DNA of 12,554 nt, from positions 1-12,554 of the forward strand of contig JAISWN010000266.1 in NCBI GenBank assembly GCA_031271075.1, in the 5' to 3' direction. Each line of letters opens with the position of its first letter. Within the stretch, counting starts at the first letter, position 1. The stretch comes from Treponema sp. (lineage in GTDB: Bacteria; Spirochaetota; Spirochaetia; Treponematales; Breznakiellaceae). The notes beneath the pieces are model-generated. The model worked only from the letters and a program-made list of their open reading frames with translations, was not told the DNA's origin and did no database searches. Positions 6,768 to 12,554 of this stretch are shown here, one piece after another. Both the position numbers and the translations under genes were made by a program.

Positions 6768-8216
6768 ATGAGAAAGTTCATGGATGAGGATTTTCTTCTC
6801 TCAACCAAAACGGCCCAGCGGCTTTACCACGAAGCTGCCGCGGGGGAACCCATATTTGACTACCACTGCCACCTGAATCCCCGGGAAATAGCGGAAGACC
6901 GCCGTTTTCCCGATCTGGCTTATGTGTGGCTGGGGGAGAACCACTACGGGGATCATTACAAGTGGCGGATCATGCGGGCCAACGGGGTAGACGAAAACCT
7001 TATCACCGGTGATGCGCCTTCTTACGACCGGTTTCTCGCCTGGGCGGAAACCGTACCCGCGGCCATCGGGAACCCTCTGTACCACTGGACCCACCTGGAG
7101 CTTCAGCGTTACTTTGGTATCCGCGAGCCTTTGAACAGGGAAAGCGCGCCGGAAATCTGGAAGGCCGCCAACGACAAACTCAGAAACGATCCTGATTTTT
7201 CCGTTTTTGGGATCTTCAAAAAATTCAATGTCTACGCCGTGGGCACTACCGATGATCCGGCGGACAGCCTTGAATGGCACGAACAAATTAAAAAATCGGG
7301 CAAAACCGCTGCCAAGGTACTGCCTTCTTTCCGGCCCGACCGGGTGATGAACATTGAAAAGCCCGATTTTGCCCGGTACATTGCCGATCTTAGCCGGGCT
7401 GGGGGGAAACAGATCGCCGGCCTTTCGGATCTCCTGGCGGTTCTGCGGGATCGGGTAGCATTCTTCGACAGCCTTGGCTGCCGGGCCTCGGATCACGCGT
7501 TGGAGTACTTTCCCTTTGAGACCGCCCTGGGGGACACAAACGGTATCCGGGAGGGGGCCTGGGAGAAAGAGGCGGGGGAGACCTTTGCCGCGGCCCTGGG
7601 GGGAAAAATTCCGGACTGGCGGGAAACCGAATCCTGGAAAACCTTTATCCTTACCCGTCTTGCTGCGGAGTATCACGACCGGGGCTGGGCGATGCAGATA
7701 CACCTTTCGGCCCTCAGGAACAACAACAGCAGGGGTTTTACAAGCCTGGGAGCCGATACGGGTTACGACGCGGCCCACGATCATCCGGTGGCGGCAAATC
7801 TGTCCCGTTTCCTCGACTACCTGGAAGTCTCCGGCAAGCTGCCCAAGACGATCCTCTACAGCCTGAACATCAAGGATTTTTACAGCATGGCTACTATAAT
7901 GGGCTGTTTCCAGGAGGGCGGTACCGCCGGCAAGATGCAGCTTGGATCTTCCTGGTGGTTCCTGGATCACAAGGACGGAATGGAAGCCCAGATGAAGCTT
8001 CTGGCAAATGTGGGGCTCCTTTCCCGTTTTATAGGAATGCTCACCGATTCCCGCAGTTTTCTTTCCTACCCCCGGCATGAATACTTCCGGCGGATCCTCT
8101 GTAATATTCTGGGAACCTGGGCGGAGGAGGGGGAAGTCCCCAGCGATTTTAAGCTCCTCAGCGGGATGGTTCGGGATATCTCCTTCGGAAACGCCCGCAG
8201 GTACTTCGAGAAGTAA
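6768..8216 (+). CDS. uxaC: Uronate isomerase (glucuronate/galacturonate isomerase)
   Basis: UxaC converts D-glucuronate to D-fructuronate and D-galacturonate to D-tagaturonate, the first cytoplasmic step of hexuronate breakdown. The 482 residues are the family length and the N-terminus (MDEDFLLSTKTAQRLYHE) is diagnostic. Metal and active-site features of the amidohydrolase-like barrel are visible: the HxH pair His33 and His35 in FDYHCHLNP, the segment AMQIHLSALRNNN, and Asp427 in LTDSRSF. The ribosome binding site GGAGG at 6753-6757 supports the first ATG rather than Met5. The stop is immediately followed by the ATG of the next gene, so uxaC and the transporter are almost certainly co-transcribed and coupled. 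Other uronate genes (fructuronate/tagaturonate reductases, dehydratases, kinase) are not in the window. Confidence 0.97.
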   Translation: MRKFMDEDFLLSTKTAQRLYHEAAAGEPIFDYHCHLNPREIAEDRRFPDLAYVWLGENHYGDHYKWRIMRANGVDENLITGDAPSYDRFLAWAETVPAAIGNPLYHWTHLELQRYFGIREPLNRESAPEIWKAANDKLRNDPDFSVFGIFKKFNVYAVGTTDDPADSLEWHEQIKKSGKTAAKVLPSFRPDRVMNIEKPDFARYIADLSRAGGKQIAGLSDLLAVLRDRVAFFDSLGCRASDHALEYFPFETALGDTNGIREGAWEKEAGETFAAALGGKIPDWRETESWKTFILTRLAAEYHDRGWAMQIHLSALRNNNSRGFTSLGADTGYDAAHDHPVAANLSRFLDYLEVSGKLPKTILYSLNIKDFYSMATIMGCFQEGGTAGKMQLGSSWWFLDHKDGMEAQMKLLANVGLLSRFIGMLTDSRSFLSYPRHEYFRRILCNILGTWAEEGEVPSDFKLLSGMVRDISFGNARRYFEK

Positions 8217-9452
8217 ATGAAAATCTGGATAAAACTGCTTCTTGGTTCCATTCTTGGGGCGGCAATCGCCTATCTGCTGCCCCAGGATAATCAAAATGTC
8301 CTTACGGTCCTCGCCTGGCTGGAAAATCTGACTCTGCGGATAGGCCGTTACGCCCTGGCGCCTGTTTTGGTTTTTTCCCTTACCATCGCTGTATACGAAC
8401 TCCGCCAGGACGGGCAATTCTGGATTCTGGTGCTCCGCAGCTTTCTTTTTATCGTCGCCGGGGCCGTTTTTGTCATAGCCGCGGGGGTCAGCGCAACCCT
8501 GCTTTTCCCTCCGGGGCGGATACGCATTCCCGTTGAGGAGCAGCTTGAGGCCTTCTCTCTGGATGTGGCCGGTAACGTGCTGGCCCTTTTCCCCCCGAAT
8601 ATGTTCCAGGCCCTGGCGGGCGACGGGGCCTACATTTTTCCTTTCTGTGTCTTCGCCTTTTTCCTGGGCATGGGCCTTTCCTATGACCGCAGCTACACAA
8701 AGCCGGTAATAGCCCTGATTGATTCCCTTTCCCGGATTTTTTACCACATCGTTTCTTTTTTTTCAGAAATTCTGGGTTTTATTGTGATTGCCCTGGCGGC
8801 GTACTGGGCTTTTCGCTTTAAGGCAGTCCAGGAAACCGGCATATTCCGGGATCTTATCGTTCTTTTGGGGGGCTTCAGCCTGGTTTTCAGTTTTATTGTC
8901 CTGCCTGTCCTCCTCTGCTTTGTCAGGCCCAAAGTCAGGCCCTGGGCGGTTCTTTACGGATCTTTGGGCCCCGGCATAGCCGCGTGGTTCTCCGGGGACG
9001 TAAATTTTACTTTTCCGGTGCTGCTGCGCCATGGAAAAGAGAATTTCGGTATCCGCAGGCGGGCTAACGCAATAAGTCTTTCTCTTTTCGCCACCTTTGG
9101 CCGGGGGGGCAGCGCCATGGTTGCGGCGGTAGCGTTTATAGTAATCATAAAGTCTTACTCCAGCCTGGGAATAACCACCATGGCGGATACCATTTCTATA
9201 TGTTTACGGGCCCTTCTTATCTCTTTTTTCCTTGCCGGCCACCCGGGAGACGGGGCCTACACCGCCCTTGCCGTGCTCTGCCTTGGTTACGGAGAGGGTT
9301 ATGAGGCAGGTTACCTGATCCTGAAGCCCCTAGCCTTCTACCTTATCACCGTAGGAACCTTCCTGGACGTGATGATAGCTTCCTTTTCCAGTTACGTTAT
9401 CGCCCGTCTAAGCGGATTTCAGGAGAATAAAAGCCTCCGCCACTACATCTAG
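8217..9452 (+). CDS. Divergent DAACS/SDF-family membrane transporter, possibly for uronates
   Basis: This is a 411-residue integral membrane protein with about eight hydrophobic segments plus two re-entrant-hairpin-like stretches. It resembles dicarboxylate/amino acid:cation symporters: LFPPNMFQALAGD at 124-136 matches the family's PxNxFxALA, FFLGMGLS (148-155) follows it as in the family, and the C-terminal half can be aligned with the archaeal aspartate transporter. The key motifs are altered, however. The HP1 serine-rich motif is replaced near 258-268 (FSGDVNFTFP), the NMDGT motif by GRGGS (295-299), and the TM8 DxxRTxxN motif by LDVMIASFSS (383-392). Classical glutamate or C4-dicarboxylate substrates are therefore unlikely. 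The ATG directly follows the uxaC TAA, so uptake of a uronate or related sugar acid is inferred from coupling. Confidence 0.75.
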   Translation: MKIWIKLLLGSILGAAIAYLLPQDNQNVLTVLAWLENLTLRIGRYALAPVLVFSLTIAVYELRQDGQFWILVLRSFLFIVAGAVFVIAAGVSATLLFPPGRIRIPVEEQLEAFSLDVAGNVLALFPPNMFQALAGDGAYIFPFCVFAFFLGMGLSYDRSYTKPVIALIDSLSRIFYHIVSFFSEILGFIVIALAAYWAFRFKAVQETGIFRDLIVLLGGFSLVFSFIVLPVLLCFVRPKVRPWAVLYGSLGPGIAAWFSGDVNFTFPVLLRHGKENFGIRRRANAISLSLFATFGRGGSAMVAAVAFIVIIKSYSSLGITTMADTISICLRALLISFFLAGHPGDGAYTALAVLCLGYGEGYEAGYLILKPLAFYLITVGTFLDVMIASFSSYVIARLSGFQENKSLRHYI

Positions 9453-9466
9453 CGTCTGCCCGCAGG

Positions 9467-9495
9467 GTTTCCCAATACCCGGCTGGCTTTGGGAA
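9467..9495. repeat. Direct-repeat copy with small hairpin, downstream of the transporter
   Basis: GTTTCCCAATACC occurs at 9467-9479 and again at 9513-9525 as the left arm of the large palindrome. The first copy also folds locally: TTCCCAA (9469-9475) with TTGGGAA (9489-9495). AGCGCT at 9495-9500 echoes the centre of the palindrome. Confidence 0.6.
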
Positions 9496-9511
9496 GCGCT
9501 CAAAACAAAGG

Positions 9512-9550
9512 TGTTTCCCAATACCTAAGCGCTTAGGTATTGGTGAAACA
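9512..9550. repeat. 39-bp near-perfect palindrome
   Basis: The 26-bp core 9518-9543 is a perfect palindrome with half-site CCAATACCTAAGC and no spacer. Outer arms TGTTTC (9512-9517) and GAAACA (9545-9550) extend it with one bulged base. It begins 60 bases after the transporter stop. Possible roles are a hairpin transcript end (no U-run on the plus strand), a dimeric repressor site (the TAAGCGCTTA centre resembles LacI/CcpA-type operators), or a REP-like dispersed element. Confidence 0.7.
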
Positions 9551-9581
9551 GCCTTCCCGCCGAACAGGGCTGCTCCCGAAG

Positions 9582-9614
9582 GGCTAAAAACCGGCTAAAA
9601 ACACGGATTTTAGC
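9582..9614. repeat. Short tandem repeat and hairpin
   Basis: GGCTAAAAAC is repeated in tandem at 9582-9591 and 9593-9602. The second copy pairs with TTTTAGC (9608-9614) through GCTAAAA (9594-9600). A further CAGGG/CCCTG hairpin lies at 9629-9647. The rest of the 9453-9774 gap is AT-rich promoter sequence. Confidence 0.5.
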
Positions 9615-9715
9615 TGAAAAATTCAGGCCAGGGTATTAGTTTCCCTGAAAATGGGGCATACCAAAGCTTTTCTGAAAAAAATTTGAAAAATTTAGGAAAA
9701 TTCCTTAAAAAAAGG

Positions 9716-9768
9716 TTTACATTATTAGTATAATGTGTCTATATTTTAGTATCACTTTTATTAAGGAG
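9716..9768 (+). promoter_or_regulatory. Promoter, inverted-repeat operator and ribosome binding site of the HigA-like gene
   Basis: In an AT-rich stretch, ACATTAT and ATAATGT form an 18-base inverted repeat (9719-9736) with a four-base centre. TATAAT lies inside it (9730-9735). TTTACA (9716-9721) with TATATT (9741-9746), spacing 19, is an alternative promoter that the repeat would also cover. HigA/XRE proteins usually repress their own promoter through such repeats, so autoregulation is inferred. AAGGAG at 9763-9768, six bases before 9775, selects that start over the out-of-frame ATG at 9771. Confidence 0.5.
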
Positions 9769-9774
9769 TAATGC

Positions 9775-10182
9775 ATGGCCAAAATCAACCAGCATCCCGG
9801 AGTCGTTTTCAAGAAGTTTTTGGATGACTACCAGCTTCCTGCCGCCAAGGTGGCGGACGACATTAAGCTGAGTCAGTCAAGTATTCGTTTGTTGAGCAGC
9901 GGAAAACTTAAAATTTCCGTACCCATCGCCCTCAGGCTTGCGAAATATTTCGGTAACAAGCCCGAGTTCTGGATCGACATGCAAAACAAGTACGAATTGA
10001 CGGAAGCTACCAAGAATGATCAGGAGTTCGCCGAACTCCTGAAGAACATTCCCAAGGCCAAGAAGCCCGCTCCGTCCAAGAAAGCCGCCCAAAAGCCCGC
10101 CAAAGGGAAAGCTGCGGCGAAAAAACCGGCCAGGCCCCGGGCAAAAAAAGCCGTTCCGCCTCCCGAGTCAGAGAGCTTCTAG
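9775..10182 (+). CDS. HigA/VapI-family HTH protein with Lys/Ala/Pro-rich C-terminal tail
   Basis: This 135-residue protein has two parts. Residues 6-75 match the HigA/VapI antidote branch of the XRE helix-turn-helix family: HPGVVFKKFLDDYQLPAAK, the HTH at about 21-45, then the diagnostic ALRLAKYFGNKPEFWIDMQN (52-71). Residues 94-130 are a low-complexity basic tail with about 12 lysines plus arginines, alanines and prolines, like histone H1 or the tails of bacterial HU variants; it probably binds DNA or RNA nonspecifically. Classical HigA proteins lack this tail and sit after a HigB toxin. Here the previous gene is a transporter more than 320 bases away, and the next is tex, so no toxin is present. 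It may be a solitary regulator or nucleoid-associated protein. The start is set by AAGGAG at 9763-9768. Confidence 0.85.
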   Translation: MAKINQHPGVVFKKFLDDYQLPAAKVADDIKLSQSSIRLLSSGKLKISVPIALRLAKYFGNKPEFWIDMQNKYELTEATKNDQEFAELLKNIPKAKKPAPSKKAAQKPAKGKAAAKKPARPRAKKAVPPPESESF

Positions 10183-10242
10183 GAGTTTGTTGCGCTTCGC
10201 GTAAAAAATCGTCCAAGGGCGGTTTTTTACCTTGCAAACTCC
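10182..10242 (+). other. Three-way-junction-like structured element directly after the HigA-like gene
   Basis: Starting on the stop codon, GGAGTTTG (10182-10189) pairs with CAAACTCC (10235-10242). Inside are a small GCG-CTT-CGC hairpin (about 10192-10200) and a long stem, 10201-10230. The latter has A6 before and T6 after a GC core (GTAAAAAATCGTCC against GGGCGGTTTTTTAC, with two G-U pairs), which is also the form of a bidirectional intrinsic terminator, 18 bases after the gene. It could be just the terminator, a dispersed palindromic repeat, or an RNA element. Confidence 0.55.
10201..10230 (+). terminator. Likely intrinsic terminator of the HigA-like gene
   Basis: A-tract, short GC-rich stem-loop and T6 tract in the order expected for a factor-independent terminator, usable on either strand. 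The GC core is short and has two wobble pairs. Confidence 0.5.
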
Positions 10243-10244
10243 AT

Positions 10245-10453
10245 CGAACCTCTGGTTCGCGGCAGCCCGTAAATCGTGGTTTTTGCGGCACAAAGCGGCG
10301 CAAAAATCTGCAAACGCAGCAGGCTGACAGGAAACGGCGGCAGAGTTGGGGGTAGTGTGGGAAGCGTCCGCTTTCCGCACTACCCTCTTGTTTCGGTAGC
10401 CCCCTTCGTGCGGACTTTAGTTCGAAAGCACCGGAAAACAAGAAAAGTTCCGG
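10245..10453. other. Run of strong hairpins in the 375-base gap before tex
   Basis: No gene is supported here. Consecutive hairpins are CGAACC/GGTTCG (10245-10259), TTTTTGCG/CGCAAAAA (10280-10306), CTGC/GCAG (10308-10319), a 16-bp stem GGGTAGTGTGGGAAGC with GCTTTCCGCACTACCC (10350-10385, two wobbles, loop GTCC), and CCGGAA/TTCCGG (10431-10453). The density is far beyond that of ordinary spacers and suggests a structured RNA or a dispersed repeat element. The minus-strand frames across it look like repeat-derived shadows. Confidence 0.5.
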
Positions 10454-10520
10454 AACCGCGTTACGACTGAATAGTTACGAATTTTGAAAGTCCGGGCAGG
10501 TAAATGTACCGGCAAGCGGC

Positions 10521-10557
10521 TTGTTTTGCCGTTCCATCTTCGATAAGATAGTAGCTT
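10521..10557 (+). promoter_or_regulatory. Candidate promoter of tex, near-leaderless
   Basis: TTGTTT (10521-10526) and TAAGAT (10544-10549) with a 17-base spacer predict a start near 10556, two bases before the tex ATG. No Shine-Dalgarno sequence precedes that ATG, which is consistent with a leaderless or nearly leaderless transcript. Confidence 0.4.
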
Positions 10558-12554
10558 ATGGAAATTACCAAGGAATTTATTGACTCTCTTGCCGTTAACG
10601 AAGTGAATATCATGAAAAGTATCGCCGGAAGCCTCTCCGTCAATTTCGGGCAGGTTCAGGCGGTAGTTTCCCTTATTGCCGAAGGAAGCACCGTGCCTTT
10701 TATCGCCCGGTACCGCAAGGAAAAGACCGGAAGCCTTGACGAGGTGCAAATTCGGGACATAGATCATCTGTTTACCAGCAGGAAAAACCTGGAAAACCGC
10801 CGGATCGAAATAGCGCGGGGCATTTTTGAACAGGGTAAGCTTACTGAGGCCCTCTATGGGAACATCAGCAAAGCCGCTACCCTGGTGGAATTGGAGGATA
10901 TCTACGCCCCTTACAAGCGGAAAAAGAAGACCAGGGGCATGATAGCCGCGGAAAAGGGGCTGGGGCCTCTGGCGGAAGCGATGAAGAAGCTGGATGGGGC
11001 GGCTTTGATGTTAAAGGCCGCCGAATTCGTGAAAGAAAACCCGGAAAACCCCGAACTTTCGGTGCCCGGCGTGGAAGAGGCCCTGAAGGGCGCCATGGAT
11101 ATTATCGCCGAGGAAGTCAGCCAGGATACGGGAAACCGTTCCGGTATAAAGAGTTTCTACCTGAAAGATGGGAATATCGTCTCGAAAGCCTCGGGAAAGG
11201 AGGGGATCGGCGACGAGGAGGCCAGGAAAACCTCTACCTACCAGATGTACTGGGACTACAAGGAGTCCCTTTCCCGGATAAAACCCCACCGGATACTGGC
11301 CATCAACCGCGGGGAAAGGGAAGGGGTGCTGGACATAAGCATTGATGTGGACGAGAACGCCGCCGCCGAAATGTTGCAGCGGAAATACGAGATCCATAAC
11401 GATTACCACGGGACCGCTATCGAGGACGGCCTGAAACGGCTCCTCGGCCCGGCGGTGATCCGGGAGGTCCGGGGGGATCAGAGCGACGCCGCGGACGATC
11501 ACGGCATCTCTGTCTTCAGTCAGAACCTTAAAAACCTGCTTATGCAGCGTCCCATCAAGGGAACCAGGGTGCTGGGGATCGATCCCGGTATCCGCACCGG
11601 CACGAAATGCGCTTTTCTGGACGATACGGGGAAGTACCTGGGGAACTTTGTTATCTACAACCACAAGGCGGAGGAAGCGAAAAAACTCATTCTTGGGGGG
11701 ATAAAGAAGTACGATATCCAGCTTATCGCCGTGGGTAACGGTACGGGCAGCCGGGAAGCGCAGGAAATAGTTACCCAGGTTATCGCCGAAAACAACCTTG
11801 AAGTGCTTTACACGGTGGTGGATGAAGACGGGGCCTCGGTGTACTCCGCCAGCGATATTGCCCGGGAGGAATTCCCCGATCTGGATCTGACCATCCGGGG
11901 GGCTATTTCCATTGGCCGGCGGCTTCAGGATCCCCTGGCGGAACTGGTAAAGATAGATCCCAAATCCATCGGCGTGGGGCTTTACCAGCACGATCTTAAC
12001 CAGAAAAAGCTTTCCGGAACCCTGGACGAGGTGGTTTCTTCGGTGGTGAACAACGTGGGTGTAAACCTGAACACCGCCAGCGTTTCTCTTTTGAAGTACG
12101 TTTCGGGGATCAACAGTTCTTTGGCGAAGAGGATCGTCCAGTACCGGGACGAAAAAGGTTCTATCGCAAGCCGGGAGGAGCTTACCGGTGTCAGCGGCAT
12201 GGGCCCCAAGAGCTACGAACAGTGCGCGGGCTTCCTGAAGATACCCGAAAGCGCCGAACCCCTGGACAATACCTGGGTTCATCCGGAAAACTACCGGGTT
12301 GCCCGGGATATCCGGGCCGTACTGGCGGGAGACGGGGGAGACGCCGCGACTACCCGTACCCTTACCGGAAATCTTTCTTCCGCGCTGGTTGAGGAACTGA
12401 AAGCGAAACACGGCGTGGGGGACGCCACGATCAACGATATTGTGGAGGAACTGAGAAAACCCGGCCGCGATCCCCGGGAAGGCTACCCCAAACCGATCAT
12501 GCAGAAGGGGGTGGTTACCTTTGAGGATCTCCACGAGGGGATGAAGATACCGGG
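10558..12554 (+). CDS. tex: Tex, S1-domain RNA-binding transcription accessory protein, 3' truncated
   Basis: Tex is a conserved cytoplasmic nucleic-acid-binding protein linked to transcription and RNA metabolism. The window holds about 665 residues; the C-terminal S1 domain lies beyond its end. Visible landmarks are the N-terminal VPFIARYRKEKTGSLDE (about 42-58), LEDIYAPYKRKKKTRG near 112-127, the YqgF/RNase H-like domain starting VLGIDPGIRTGTK at 338 with Asp342, the signature PLAELVKIDPKSIGVG at 459-474, and helix-hairpin-helix repeats from about 501 (GVNLNTASVSLL). The ATG at 10558 is preceded in frame by a TAG at 10552-10554, so it is the first possible ATG. It lacks a ribosome binding site, and Met19 is a weaker alternative. 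The length and motif order match the family; no defect is seen. Confidence 0.96.
   Translation, partial: MEITKEFIDSLAVNEVNIMKSIAGSLSVNFGQVQAVVSLIAEGSTVPFIARYRKEKTGSLDEVQIRDIDHLFTSRKNLENRRIEIARGIFEQGKLTEALYGNISKAATLVELEDIYAPYKRKKKTRGMIAAEKGLGPLAEAMKKLDGAALMLKAAEFVKENPENPELSVPGVEEALKGAMDIIAEEVSQDTGNRSGIKSFYLKDGNIVSKASGKEGIGDEEARKTSTYQMYWDYKESLSRIKPHRILAINRGEREGVLDISIDVDENAAAEMLQRKYEIHNDYHGTAIEDGLKRLLGPAVIREVRGDQSDAADDHGISVFSQNLKNLLMQRPIKGTRVLGIDPGIRTGTKCAFLDDTGKYLGNFVIYNHKAEEAKKLILGGIKKYDIQLIAVGNGTGSREAQEIVTQVIAENNLEVLYTVVDEDGASVYSASDIAREEFPDLDLTIRGAISIGRRLQDPLAELVKIDPKSIGVGLYQHDLNQKKLSGTLDEVVSSVVNNVGVNLNTASVSLLKYVSGINSSLAKRIVQYRDEKGSIASREELTGVSGMGPKSYEQCAGFLKIPESAEPLDNTWVHPENYRVARDIRAVLAGDGGDAATTRTLTGNLSSALVEELKAKHGVGDATINDIVEELRKPGRDPREGYPKPIMQKGVVTFEDLHEGMKIP

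Noticed and set aside
6801..8747. 648-codon minus-strand open frame
   Set aside because: It lies antisense to uxaC and the transporter, both strongly supported. The translation has no recognisable domain, and such long shadow frames are expected in GC-rich coding DNA.
9453..9774. A HigB-like toxin gene upstream of the HigA-like gene
   Set aside because: No frame of suitable length or sequence exists here; the gap holds only repeats and promoter sequence.
10007..10441. Minus-strand frames of 144 and 70 codons and a plus-strand frame of 64 codons in the gap before tex
   Set aside because: They run through the hairpin cluster and partly antisense to the HigA-like gene, with no ribosome binding site and no recognisable protein family.
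11011..12534. 507-codon minus-strand open frame
   Set aside because: It is antisense to tex, whose family motifs run continuously through the region; no family features are seen in the shadow product.

Overview
The window looks like chromosomal DNA from a fairly GC-rich bacterium, most plausibly a host-associated spirochaete of the Treponema type. That placement is inferred from gene content and protein flavour, without a phylogenetic marker, and should be treated as moderate at best. Coding is dense. Six complete genes and two truncated ones are well supported, and four gene-poor stretches carry most of the unusual material.

Positions 1-2482 (+) hold the end of an operon for a nitrate/sulfonate/taurine-type ABC importer: a substrate-binding protein cut by the window edge, a permease and an ATPase, each pair joined by a one-base stop/start overlap. 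Convergent to it on the minus strand is metE (2573-4849), the cobalamin-independent methionine synthase. Its long leader contains a cobalamin riboswitch (about 5023-5234) with a recognisable B12 box, a -CCCG-ACTGTAA-CGGG- element and a closing P1 stem. B12 supply therefore probably shuts metE off. Just beyond lies a TPR-like C-terminal fragment (about 5392-5475), then a minus-strand DapA/NanA-family aldolase (5472-6389).

The 6390-6767 gap contains what I read as a two-repeat relic of a type I-C CRISPR array (6524-6624), with no cas genes here. Divergent from the aldolase, uxaC (uronate isomerase, 6768-8216) is followed with no gap by a membrane protein related to the DAACS/SDF carboxylate symporters. 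The family's key substrate and sodium motifs are replaced in that protein. Aldolase, uxaC and transporter may form one uronate-use locus.

The 9453-9774 gap carries a nearly perfect 39-bp palindrome, direct repeats and an AT-rich promoter with an inverted repeat. This promoter drives a HigA-like DNA-binding protein (9775-10182) that has no toxin partner in the window and ends in a Lys/Ala/Pro-rich histone-H1-like tail. After it, 10182-10453 is packed with strong hairpins, including a three-way-junction-like element. The window ends inside tex (10558 onward), an RNA-binding transcription accessory protein that appears to start without a Shine-Dalgarno sequence and possibly from a leaderless transcript.

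The best candidates for something undescribed are the HigA/histone-tail protein with its flanking structured DNA, the divergent transporter coupled to uxaC, and the orphan CRISPR relic.
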